64,000 nt of DNA from Hydractinia symbiolongicarpus (taxonomy: Eukaryota; Cnidaria; Hydrozoa; Anthoathecata; Hydractiniidae), in contig NC_079883.1 of NCBI RefSeq assembly GCF_029227915.1, positions 8,246,001-8,310,000 of the forward strand. Reading direction: 5' to 3'. The translations under genes and the position numbers were made by a program. Positions 1 through 6,662 of this stretch are shown here, one piece after another (within the stretch, counting starts at the first letter, position 1; each line of letters starts with the position of its first letter). Below the pieces are notes generated by a model. It saw nothing but the letters and a program-made list of their open reading frames with translations, had not been told where the DNA came from and made no database searches.

Positions 1-324
<324 letters not shown>

Positions 325-348
325 GCGTTGTCATTGCTCAACAAAAAC

Positions 349-364
349 GGCTATTTTTATAGCC
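349..364 (+). terminator. H4 mRNA 3' stem-loop
   Basis: GGCTAT-TTTT-ATAGCC: 6-bp stem, 4-nt loop, preceded by AAAAAC and followed by CCACAAAT, the usual geometry of metazoan histone pre-mRNA 3' ends bound by SLBP. The A-rich downstream element at 365-383 is a looser version of the one at the other genes. Confidence 0.95.
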
Positions 365-727
365 ACAAATCTTTTAAAACATTACTTTGTGCACGCTTCC
401 AAATTACACAATGTGTAAAGTCTTGTCACAGTTACATTTATTGCTATACGATACTATGTCATATATGACACAAAAAAAATTTAGAAATACTTTGTAGGGT
501 TAATTTGCCTGGGAGTGTTTCCGTGAAAAGCTGGGTTAAGTTAAATGTAAGCAATAACATGGATCAATGTACTTGTCTTTTCTGCAAGTACAGCTAATAA
601 TACGTATGAAAAGTGAAGCTAATCCACACACACACATGGGGAAGTATTTTAAATGTAGGCTAGTGTTCTTAAGCACATTATTTAGAAGTTTTATTAACTT
701 CGGTTAACTTGTAGTGACGCCAAGTAA

Positions 728-763
728 ATGTTTTTTTAAAGATGTGTGGTCTTAAAAAAGACC
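728..763 (-). terminator. H2B mRNA 3' stem-loop and downstream element
   Basis: Stem-loop at 748-763, GGTCTT-TTTT-AAGACC on the minus strand. Pairing is kept although stem bases differ from the other four genes. The downstream ACACATCTTTAAAAAAACAT element is at 728-747. A minus-strand AATAAA at about 689-694 lies further on. Confidence 0.95.
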
Positions 764-786
764 GTTTGTGTTTGGTAGACGTTGGT

Positions 787-1191
787 TTACTTGCTGCTTG
801 TGTATTTTGTGACGGCTTTTGTTCCTTCACTGACTGCGTGTTTTGCAAGTTCTCCAGGCAAGAGAAGACGTACTGCGGTTTGAATTTCACGAGAAGAGAT
901 GGTCGACTTTTTGTTTTGAAGAGCCAAACGCGAAGCTTCGGAAGCAATGCGCTCAAAGATGTCGTTGACAAATGAGTTCATGATGCTCATAGCTTTGCTT
1001 GAAACTCCGACATCTGGGTGAACTTGTTTCAAAACATTGTAGATGTAAATAGCATAACTTTCCTTTCTCTTTCTCTTGCGTTTCTTTTCACCAGTTCCAC
1101 CAATCTTTCCTCCTTTTTTGCCGGCTCTTTTTTCACCTTTCTTGGCTACTTTAGGTGCCTGTTTTCCTCCTTTAGCTGCTGCGTCAGACAT
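787..1191 (-). CDS. H2B: Histone H2B (unit A1)
   Basis: Core histone that dimerises with H2A. The 134 residues are longer than the usual vertebrate form (about 125) because of an extended Lys/Gly/Ala-rich N-terminal tail (residues 1-44) ending in [10 protein letters not shown]. The fold runs from about residue 45 ([15 protein letters not shown]) to the C-terminal helix with the AVTKYTSSK end, which carries the Lys expected to be ubiquitinated. It is divergent to H2A over a 284-bp promoter region. The stem-loop at 748-763 differs in stem sequence from the other four genes (GGTCTT-TTTT-AAGACC). Start supported by the Met followed by SDAAAKGG and by the TATAAAC box 62 bp upstream. Confidence 0.98.
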   Translation of the reverse strand: MSDAAAKGGKQAPKVAKKGEKRAGKKGGKIGGTGEKKRKRKRKESYAIYIYNVLKQVHPDVGVSSKAMSIMNSFVNDIFERIASEASRLALQNKKSTISSREIQTAVRLLLPGELAKHAVSEGTKAVTKYTSSK

Positions 1192-1475
1192 GGTTAAAAA
1201 TTTTTGCTACTTAACTTGTAAATAAGCATTAAACTGCAAGTCAAAACTTTTTGTTTATAAGTAAAAAAATCGGATCGAATTCGATCCGAAAACGCCGATA
1301 CGCAATTTAATTGGTTAAAAAAAAAATCTTTTGTTTAATACTTAATTATGATTGGTTAAAAAAACATGATTTCGATCCTATTTTTATGATGAAAAAACGA
1401 GTAAAGTTTATTTCGTTAACACTTACGTTAAATATTCGTACGTTTTTGTATTAACTTACAAATCAAATCGCAGTT
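1192..1475. promoter_or_regulatory. H2B/H2A divergent promoter
   Basis: 284 bp. TATAAAC for H2B on the minus strand at 1253-1259. Two ATTGGTTAAAA repeats with CCAAT boxes at 1310-1314 and 1351-1355, 41 bp apart. A perfect 20-bp palindrome at 1270-1289 and a lone TTCGATCC half-site at 1371-1378. TAAATATTCG near 1430 is a candidate H2A TATA region. Confidence 0.8.
1270..1289. promoter_or_regulatory. 20-bp perfect palindrome in H2B/H2A promoter
   Basis: Arms TCGGATCGAA and its exact complement, centred on an EcoRI-like GAATTC. A half-site TTCGATCC recurs 82 bp downstream of the centre inside the same promoter. It may be a dimeric factor site; no factor recognised. Confidence 0.6.
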
Positions 1476-1856
1476 ATGTCTGGACGTGGAAAAGGTGGAA
1501 AAGCTAAGGCTAAAGCCAAGACAAGATCCTCAAGAGCTGGACTTCAATTTCCAGTCGGTAGAGTGCATAGATTCCTTCGTAGAGGGCACTATGCTAACCG
1601 AATTGGATCTGGAGCACCAGTTTACTTAGCAGCCGTCTTGGAATATTTATCTGCTGAGATATTGGAGTTGGCTGGTAACGCAGCAAGAGACAACAAAAAA
1701 GCTAGGATTATTCCAAGACATTTACAATTGGCTGTTCGTAATGATGAAGAATTAAACAAACTTTTGAGCGGTGTAACCATTGCAGCTGGTGGTGTTTTGC
1801 CAAACATTCAAGCTGTCTTACTCCCAAAGAAGAACGACAAAGGACAGAAGAAGTAA
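1476..1856 (+). CDS. H2A: Histone H2A, canonical (unit A1)
   Basis: Core histone partner of H2B. The 126 residues begin [28 protein letters not shown] and contain the acidic-patch segment (NDEELNKLL) and a short tail KKNDKGQKK. The C-terminus has no SQ-E/D-aromatic motif, so it is not H2A.X. It is also unlike H2A.Z, so it is the bulk replication-dependent form. Stem-loop at 1879-1894. AATAAA hexamers at about 1997 and 2024 lie beyond the stem-loop and could give backup polyadenylated transcripts (inference). Confidence 0.98.
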   Translation: MSGRGKGGKAKAKAKTRSSRAGLQFPVGRVHRFLRRGHYANRIGSGAPVYLAAVLEYLSAEILELAGNAARDNKKARIIPRHLQLAVRNDEELNKLLSGVTIAAGGVLPNIQAVLLPKKNDKGQKK

Positions 1857-1878
1857 ACCGCTACACTCAGAAAACAAC

Positions 1879-1916
1879 GGCTATTTTTATAGCCACACAT
1901 CTTTAAAAAAACATTG
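1879..1916 (+). terminator. H2A mRNA 3' stem-loop and downstream element
   Basis: GGCTAT-TTTT-ATAGCC at 1879-1894, then ACACATCTTTAAAAAAACAT. It is almost identical to the H2B downstream element although the stems differ. Confidence 0.95.
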
Positions 1917-2053
1917 TTTTTTTCACAAAACTATAACCTTAAAGTCTAATAGATAATCCATGCATACGCCTTGTCCTAAGTAACTCAAAGAAATTAAATA
2001 AAAAAATTTGATCACAACGTCAAAATAAATTGCACGTATTTGCCCCTACTAAT

Positions 2054-2173
2054 GTCTACGGCCATACCACGATGAACACACCCGTTCTCGTCTGATCACG
2101 GAAGTTAAGCATCGTCGGGCCGGGATAGTACTTGGATGGGGGACCGCCTGGGAACTCCCGGTGTCGTAGGCTT
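2054..2173 (+). rRNA. 5S rRNA: 5S ribosomal RNA (unit A1)
   Basis: RNA of the large ribosomal subunit, made by polymerase III. It starts GTCTACGGCCATACCAC and ends at about GTCGTAGGCTT; the two ends pair as helix I. The internal promoter is visible: box A-like AGTTAAGCATCG, then the intermediate element, then a box C region with GTACTTGGATGGG and ACCGCCTGGGAA. A T4 run at 2172-2175 ends transcription. About 120 nt, the normal length. It sits 197 bp after H2A on the same strand. Sequence is the same in all copies I compared. Confidence 0.97.
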
Positions 2174-2522
2174 TTCATTTTCATTTGTTGCCTTTTCATT
2201 TCAATGGTGCTGTGATATATTTCTTGTTATAACAATTAAGGAACGTGGCGGTTGTTGAAAGTGTTTCCTATGACATTTTCCTACGACATTTTCAGGTGAT
2301 AGTACGAGAAAAAAGAGCTTTCAAATGCATACAAACGCGATCTATTGCCGATCATCCAATAACCCTGACGGAATGGCAAATAAAATAAAATTCCGCCGCC
2401 TTCCGAGGACTTATATCGCAATCACGTTTCGTAACAGCCAAGCGAGGTTTTACCTTAGCGTTTAAGTCACCACCGACATTTGGCCGCGCAACTTTTCTAA
2501 GCTCATTCATTTTGACTTAAGG
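2174..2522. other. 5S-U1 spacer with A/B 22-bp indel
   Basis: 349 bp in A units and 327 bp in B units. The 22 bases at 2188-2209 are missing in B. It contains a near-perfect tandem pair CCTATGACATTTT / CCTACGACATTTT at about 2267-2293 and an inverted repeat CGGAAT...ATTCCG at about 2369-2394. No gene seen. Confidence 0.8.
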
Positions 2523-2687
2523 AGGGGGCGAGCGCGGACGCAGGCCCCCACTACCAGAAATTGTACGGTCGAGTTACTGACGTTTGCAGTAATCGCAGAG
2601 GTCAGCCCAAGCGTAGTGCAATGCAAGAGCCTCACTCTGGAAGAAAACCCTCATTGATCAGTCTTTACTTCCCCGTCAGGTAAGTAT
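2523..2687 (-). ncRNA. U1: U1 spliceosomal snRNA (unit A1)
   Basis: U1 snRNA, about 165 nt. The 5' end ATACTTACCTG is the exact 5' splice-site pairing sequence. Later come the stem-loop I/II segments (GATCAATGAGG, CTTGCATTGCAC), the ACTCGACCGTA stretch, the Sm site AATTTCTGG and the final stem-loop GGGGGCCTGCG-TCCG-CGCTCGCCCCC. The 3' end is set at the T after this stem and may be off by 1-3 nt. Expected to be a polymerase II snRNA gene: no TATA is seen, and a motif at 2736-2744 (-49 to -57) is shared with U2. Confidence 0.96.
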
Positions 2688-2879
2688 GAGTTGGAACTGC
2701 ACCGTAGCATGAGGGTACCCTTCAAAGTTTGTTAATGCTTGTGGCTTGAGTGTGTTATAAACTGCCGTGTCGCGGGGCATAGGCTGTATTCTCCCCCAGT
2801 GTACGCGTTTTGTTCCCGCCGTAGACTATGCAGAGTGCCGTCGGAAAGAGGACTGCTATTATTCTTTTATTGCTTATGT
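2688..2879 (-). promoter_or_regulatory. U1 promoter (between U2 and U1)
   Basis: 192 bp. On the minus strand, CCACAAGCATTAAC at -57 onward and TCATG at about -25 recur at similar distances upstream of U2. No TATA at -25 to -30, as expected for a polymerase II snRNA gene. Confidence 0.6.
2736..2744 (-). promoter_or_regulatory. Candidate PSE of U1
   Basis: CCACAAGCA at -57 to -49, extended by TTA. The same nine bases stand at -54 to -46 of U2. Position fits a proximal sequence element. Confidence 0.6.
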
Positions 2880-3064
2880 GGGCCGCCATCGGTAATAGTG
2901 CAACACCAAGGCAACCCGTGGTCACGGCGTGAATGAATCCACCTCCATGACCCAAGGCCAAAAATCAGATTAATATACTGACCATTCAGAGAATGGCCTA
3001 CCAGATATTAAACTGATAAGAACAGATACTACACTTGATCTTAGCCATTAGGCCGAGAAGCGAT
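2880..3064 (-). ncRNA. U2: U2 spliceosomal snRNA (unit A1)
   Basis: U2 snRNA, about 185 nt. The 5' end ATCGCTTCTCGGCC and the segment AAGATCAAGTGTAGTATCTG, which contains the branch-point pairing GTAGTA, match the family closely. It continues with TTCTTATCAGTTTAATATCTG, the Sm site GATTTTTGG and 3' stem-loops ending GGCGGCCC. It lies on the same strand as U1 and the tRNA, with a 192-bp gap to U1. The downstream GCAATAAAAGAATAATA could be a degenerate snRNA 3' box (weak). The 3' end is uncertain by a few bases. Confidence 0.96.
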
Positions 3065-3386
3065 AAAGAACAAGCGTTGCCATGATAGGCATCGTCCACA
3101 CACCGTAACTGCTTGTGGAGCATGTCACGTTACTGTAAAGCTTACAACTGTCACCGCGTACGGATGGACGGCGACATAGTAAAAATCACGGCTGTTGATT
3201 TAGCCGTAGGATGGAGAGCGACTGTAGCGAGTGGATGGTAACTTACATGAATGCTAACAAAGGCGACGATACTAAGTGCGTGATATTACTTTCCAATATG
3301 ACTGCGTACATTCCGTTTATCAACGCATTACGCCAGAACGTGCGCGCGCGTTACACAGTAGACCATGCAGCCGAAATGCGACAGTG
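3065..3386 (-). other. tRNA-U2 spacer with hairpin-ATTTTTA-hairpin element
   Basis: 322 bp. It contains the U2 promoter (to about 3120). On the minus strand, in order: GTAAGT (3246-3241), a 6-bp hairpin ACGGCT/AGCCGT (3207-3188), ATTTTTA (3186-3180) and a 9-bp hairpin TGTCGCCGT/GCGGTGACA with two G:U pairs (3176-3149). This resembles an Sm-class RNA 3' half but matches no snRNA I know. The first T5 after the tRNA lies here. Confidence 0.35.
3110..3118 (-). promoter_or_regulatory. Candidate PSE of U2
   Basis: CCACAAGCA at -54 to -46, extended by GTTA. TCATG follows at about -21. See the matching U1 element. Confidence 0.6.
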
Positions 3387-3459
3387 CGACCCTGCCAGGA
3401 GTCGAACCTGGAATCCCCTGATTCGTAGTCAGATGCCTTATCCATTGGGCCACAGGGCG
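3387..3459 (-). tRNA. tRNA-Arg: tRNA-Arg(ACG), A-type with C1:C72 mismatch (unit A1)
   Basis: 73-nt tRNA without intron. The anticodon loop CTACGAA gives ACG (read as ICG), for CGU/CGC/CGA Arg codons. Box A TGGCCCAATGG and box B GGTTCGACTCC are intact, as are the T stem CCAGG/CCTGG and anticodon stem TCTGA/TCAGG. The acceptor 5' strand is CGCCCTG against CAGGGTC, so position 1:72 is C:C and 2:71 is G:U. B-type copies have G at position 1. No T4 run occurs within about 200 bp downstream, which is unusual for a polymerase III gene. Confidence 0.93.
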
Positions 3460-3867
3460 ATGCTTATGACTTCGCCCCATCGTTATTTTGGCTTGCGCAT
3501 TCGTTTTACTTACGACAGAATTCTTCGTGTTTGTAGCCATGAAAGAAAGGGACTTCTGTGAGTGAATTTTTTTACTGTGGTCTAATAAAAAAGTCGAAAC
3601 GCAGTGCCCAATATATGAATTGCTCCTAATAGCCGGAAACAGGCCGTGTCGATGATGTAGGCCGACATACGCAACGCAAACCAAAGAACGCTTTATGAAA
3701 ATCCTAACACGGGCGCGGAAGAAGCCCAAATTAACAGAGTAGATGTAATGCTGAAGACCTCAAACTCCAGCAGCTTCTCTTTCAGACTATTGCGTCGTGC
3801 TACAAATAAAAATTAACATGCTTTCGCATAGTCGCGGCTCCCAAAACGGACATTATACGATGTACAG

Positions 3868-3874
3868 AAACACA
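3868..3874 (+). promoter_or_regulatory. H1 box AAACACA
   Basis: AAACACA, the element known from vertebrate and sea urchin H1 promoters, 165 bp before the H1 ATG and 9 bp before an E2F-type site. Confidence 0.65.
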
Positions 3875-3883
3875 CATTTCTGT

Positions 3884-3895
3884 TTTCGCGCCAAA
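3884..3895 (+). promoter_or_regulatory. E2F-type site of H1
   Basis: TTTCGCGCCAAA fits the E2F consensus TTTSGCGCSAAA at all 12 positions. It suggests G1/S control. Confidence 0.65.
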
Positions 3896-4038
3896 TCAAT
3901 TCCCGGGAGTGGTACTTTTACGTCCGCATACTTCGCACCGTCTTAAATTATATCTCATTTACACGGTAATGTTTAGTATACTTCTACTGTGATAACAAGC
4001 ATCGTTTATCGTTGGATTGTTGTAAGAAAACATTAAAA

Positions 4039-4590
4039 ATGAGTGAAGCAGCTTCTCCAAAGAAAATCGCACCCAAGAAGAAACCTGCTGCAAAGAAGAC
4101 AGCTGATCACCCTAAATATGTGGACATGATCAAGGCTGCTATCGCTACCCTAAAGGAACGCGGTGGTTCATCTCGCCAAGCTATTACAAAATATATTCAT
4201 GCAAATTACAAAGTTGCTGAAAACTCAGATCATCATCTGAAAATGGCTCTTAAACGAGGAGTAACATCAGGCGATTTGATTCAAACTAAAGGCACTGGTG
4301 CTTCTGGATCATTCAAGCTAGGTCAGGTAAAAAAAGAAAAACCTAAGAAAAAGGCCGCAGCAAAAAAGCCAACGGCAAAGAAGCCTACTGCAAAGAAAAG
4401 TACACCAAAAAAGAAGCCAGCAAAGAAGAGCACGCCAAAGAAAGCAGCAAAGAAGCCTGCCACAAAGAAAGCCTCGGCTAAGAAACCAGCAGCTAAGAAA
4501 CCCACAAAGAAGCCTGTTGCTAAAAAACCTGCAGCAAAGAAGGTCAAAAAGACTCCCAAAAAGGCAGCAAAGAAGACCGCAAAAAAATAA
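4039..4590 (+). CDS. H1: Linker histone H1 (unit A1)
   Basis: Linker histone that binds nucleosome entry/exit DNA. I place the start at the ATG at 4039 (MSEAASPKK, 183 residues). An upstream in-frame extension to 4012 begins with TTG, not ATG, and is not needed. Residues 22-96 form the winged-helix globular domain ([22 protein letters not shown], then [10 protein letters not shown] and a GASGSFKL end). Residues 97-183 are a Lys/Ala/Pro tail built of AAKKP and STPKK-like units; the TPKK motifs are typical cyclin-dependent kinase sites. The promoter has an AAACACA box and an E2F-type site. Stem-loop at 4623-4638. It is convergent with H3. Confidence 0.98.
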   Translation: MSEAASPKKIAPKKKPAAKKTADHPKYVDMIKAAIATLKERGGSSRQAITKYIHANYKVAENSDHHLKMALKRGVTSGDLIQTKGTGASGSFKLGQVKKEKPKKKAAAKKPTAKKPTAKKSTPKKKPAKKSTPKKAAKKPATKKASAKKPAAKKPTKKPVAKKPAAKKVKKTPKKAAKKTAKK

Positions 4591-4622
4591 TTTGTGTGTA
4601 TCTGGCTATTACATTAACAAAC

Positions 4623-4659
4623 GGCTATTTTTATAGCCACACATTTACAAAAAAACATT
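4623..4659 (+). terminator. H1 mRNA 3' stem-loop and downstream element
   Basis: GGCTAT-TTTT-ATAGCC at 4623-4638, then ACACATTTACAAAAAAACAT. H1 is thus processed like the core histones. Confidence 0.95.
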
Positions 4660-4816
4660 ATCTTGGTACAAAGTTAAACTTGTTTAAGTCACTTAAACAG
4701 TTAAAAAAGAGTAATTTTAAGATTAGATTCCCTAAGTTTAAGTATTTTCGTTTTTAAATTTCTTATTTTCTTGCTTTTACTTTTCTTGCCCTTCATATTT
4801 TTAACATTGTCAAACT

Positions 4817-4852
4817 TTATGTAGCATAAAATTTTTATGTAGCATAAAATTT
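4817..4852. repeat. 18-bp direct repeat, two perfect copies
   Basis: TTATGTAGCATAAAATTT at 4817-4834 and 4835-4852. The pair is kept in both A and B units. Confidence 0.9.
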
Positions 4853-4893
4853 AAACAGAAAGCAGAACAAAGTTTGATATAAAAAGCTAGCCG

Positions 4894-4930
4894 TAATATT
4901 TTTTATGGATGTGTGGCTATAAAAATAGCC
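4894..4930 (-). terminator. H3 mRNA 3' stem-loop and downstream element
   Basis: GGCTAT-TTTT-ATAGCC at 4915-4930 on the minus strand, then ACACATCCATAAAAAATATT. This is the most divergent of the five downstream elements after H4. Confidence 0.94.
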
Positions 4931-4951
4931 GTTTTTTGTTTGGTAAGATGC

Positions 4952-5365
<414 letters not shown>

Positions 5366-5414
5366 TTAAGAAGTCGATGTAGTACGGATACACAAGACGG
5401 TCTAAAATGCACTA

Positions 5415-5424
5415 TCGCGCCAAA
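5415..5424 (-). promoter_or_regulatory. E2F-like site of H3
   Basis: TTTGGCGCGA on the minus strand, about 53-62 bp before the H3 ATG. Same core as the H1 site. Confidence 0.5.
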
Positions 5425-5683
5425 GTTTTATTTCTCATATTGATTGACAGCTAAGGTTCAAAACAAACCATTTGATTGGTGCTAAGAAAGTAATTTCTGA
5501 TTGGCTGCATAATGACATTACGCTCATTACTTTAACATTTTTATAAAATCTGTGTTTTTTGGCTACGGGAAAACGGCTGTATCTTCTGATACACAAAAGC
5601 TTTTGACTTTTTTTTTTTTTAGTAAGTAGCAGAAGGTTTGGCGAATTCCAACGATGCCAAATTTATTGCCTTACTGAAACATT

Positions 5684-5707
5684 AAGACCACGAATTTTTA
5701 AAAAAAC
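5684..5707 (+). other. Relic-like histone 3' end inside the H3/H4 promoter
   Basis: Matches the H2B 3' end over 24 bases (stem 3' arm AAGACC, then CAC, AT-rich stretch, A7, C) with 3 mismatches. The 5' stem arm is missing. It may be a remnant of a lost gene on the + strand, or chance in AT-rich DNA. Confidence 0.35.
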
Positions 5708-5730
5708 TACAGTTTTACTTAAAAAAATGT

Positions 5731-5753
5731 ACAAAATGTTCGGAACATTTTGT
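5731..5753. promoter_or_regulatory. 23-bp perfect palindrome upstream of H4
   Basis: Arms ACAAAATGTTC and exact complement around a single G, just before the TGACGCAA and CCAAT elements of H4. It may be a dimeric factor site; no factor recognised. Confidence 0.55.
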
Positions 5754-5843
5754 AATGACGCAACTCTATTGGTTAATTAGGGTGTTTCCACGAGCAGTAG
5801 GTAATTTTATGGCCTCTTTTTAAAGCTGTCTGAATTCTGTTAA

Positions 5844-6200
<357 letters not shown>

Positions 6201-6662
6201 GCGTTGTCATTGCTCAACAAAAACGGCTATTTTTATAGCCACAAATCTTTTAAAACATTACTTTGTGCACGCTTCCAAATTACACAATGTGTAAAGTCTT
6301 GTCACAGTTACATTTATTGCTATACGATACTATGTCATATATGACACAAAAAAAATTTAGAAATACTTTGTAGGGTTAATTTGCCTGGGAGTGTTTCCGT
6401 GAAAAGCTGGGTTAAGTTAAATGTAAGCAATAACATGGATCAATGTACTTGTCTTTTCTGCAAGTACAGCTAATAATACGTATGAAAAGTGAAGCTAATC
6501 CACACACACACATGGGGAAGTATTTTAAATGTAGGCTAGTGTTCTTAAGCACATTATTTAGAAGTTTTATTAACTTCGGTTAACTTGTAGTGACGCCAAG
6601 TAAATGTTTTTTTAAAGATGTGTGGTCTTAAAAAAGACCGTTTGTGTTTGGTAGACGTTGGT

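Larger units (their letters stand above)
325..786. other. H4-H2B convergent spacer
   Basis: AT-rich 462-bp spacer between two 3' ends. Apart from the two stem-loops it holds the CA tract near 625 (12 bases in A, 10 in B), the palindrome-like GTCATATATGAC at about 460, and no gene that I can support. Confidence 0.8.
3460..4038. promoter_or_regulatory. tRNA-H1 spacer and H1 promoter
   Basis: 579 bp, the region where A and B differ most. The H1 promoter part holds the AAACACA box (3868-3874), E2F-type TTTCGCGCCAAA (3884-3895), a CCCGGG (3902-3907) and AAATTATATC near 3947 as a possible TATA region. An ATGC-TTTC-GCAT hairpin at 3818-3829 reads as a GAAA tetraloop on the minus strand. No gene recognised between 3460 and 3800. 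Confidence 0.7.
4591..4951. other. H1-H3 convergent spacer
   Basis: 361 bp, very AT-rich. Apart from two stem-loops it holds a perfect 19-bp palindrome (TGTTTAAGT arms around C, 4681-4699) and two perfect tandem copies of an 18-bp TTATGTAGCATAAAATTT (4817-4852). No gene seen. Confidence 0.8.

Noticed and set aside
678-975. 97-aa and 77-aa ORFs over the H2B 3' end, and similar ORFs over H2A and H3
   Set aside because: Out-of-frame or antisense shadows of histone genes, copied in every unit.
2267-2293. Tandem CCTAYGACATTTT pair as a promoter or minisatellite
   Set aside because: Only two copies and no fixed relation to a gene start.
2739-2961. 65-aa and 68-aa ORFs
   Set aside because: They overlap the U2 gene and U1 promoter on both strands; no domain.
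3149-3275. Calling this element a spliced-leader RNA gene outright
   Set aside because: No known leader sequence recognised, Sm core not perfect, and GTAAGT lies in a self-complementary stretch; kept as a hypothesis only.
3328-3729. 133-aa minus ORF and the overlapping 116-aa plus ORF
   Set aside because: Both run through the tRNA-Arg gene and have no recognisable domain; a less AT-rich spacer keeps frames open by chance.
4012-4038. N-terminal nine-residue extension of H1
   Set aside because: It starts at TTG, not ATG. The ATG at 4039 gives the standard SEAASPKK start.
4323-4559. Antisense ORF of 78 aa rich in Phe/Ala/Gly that looks like a membrane protein
   Set aside because: It is the reverse complement of the Lys/Ala/Pro H1 tail; AAG/AAA codons read backwards as Phe/Leu.
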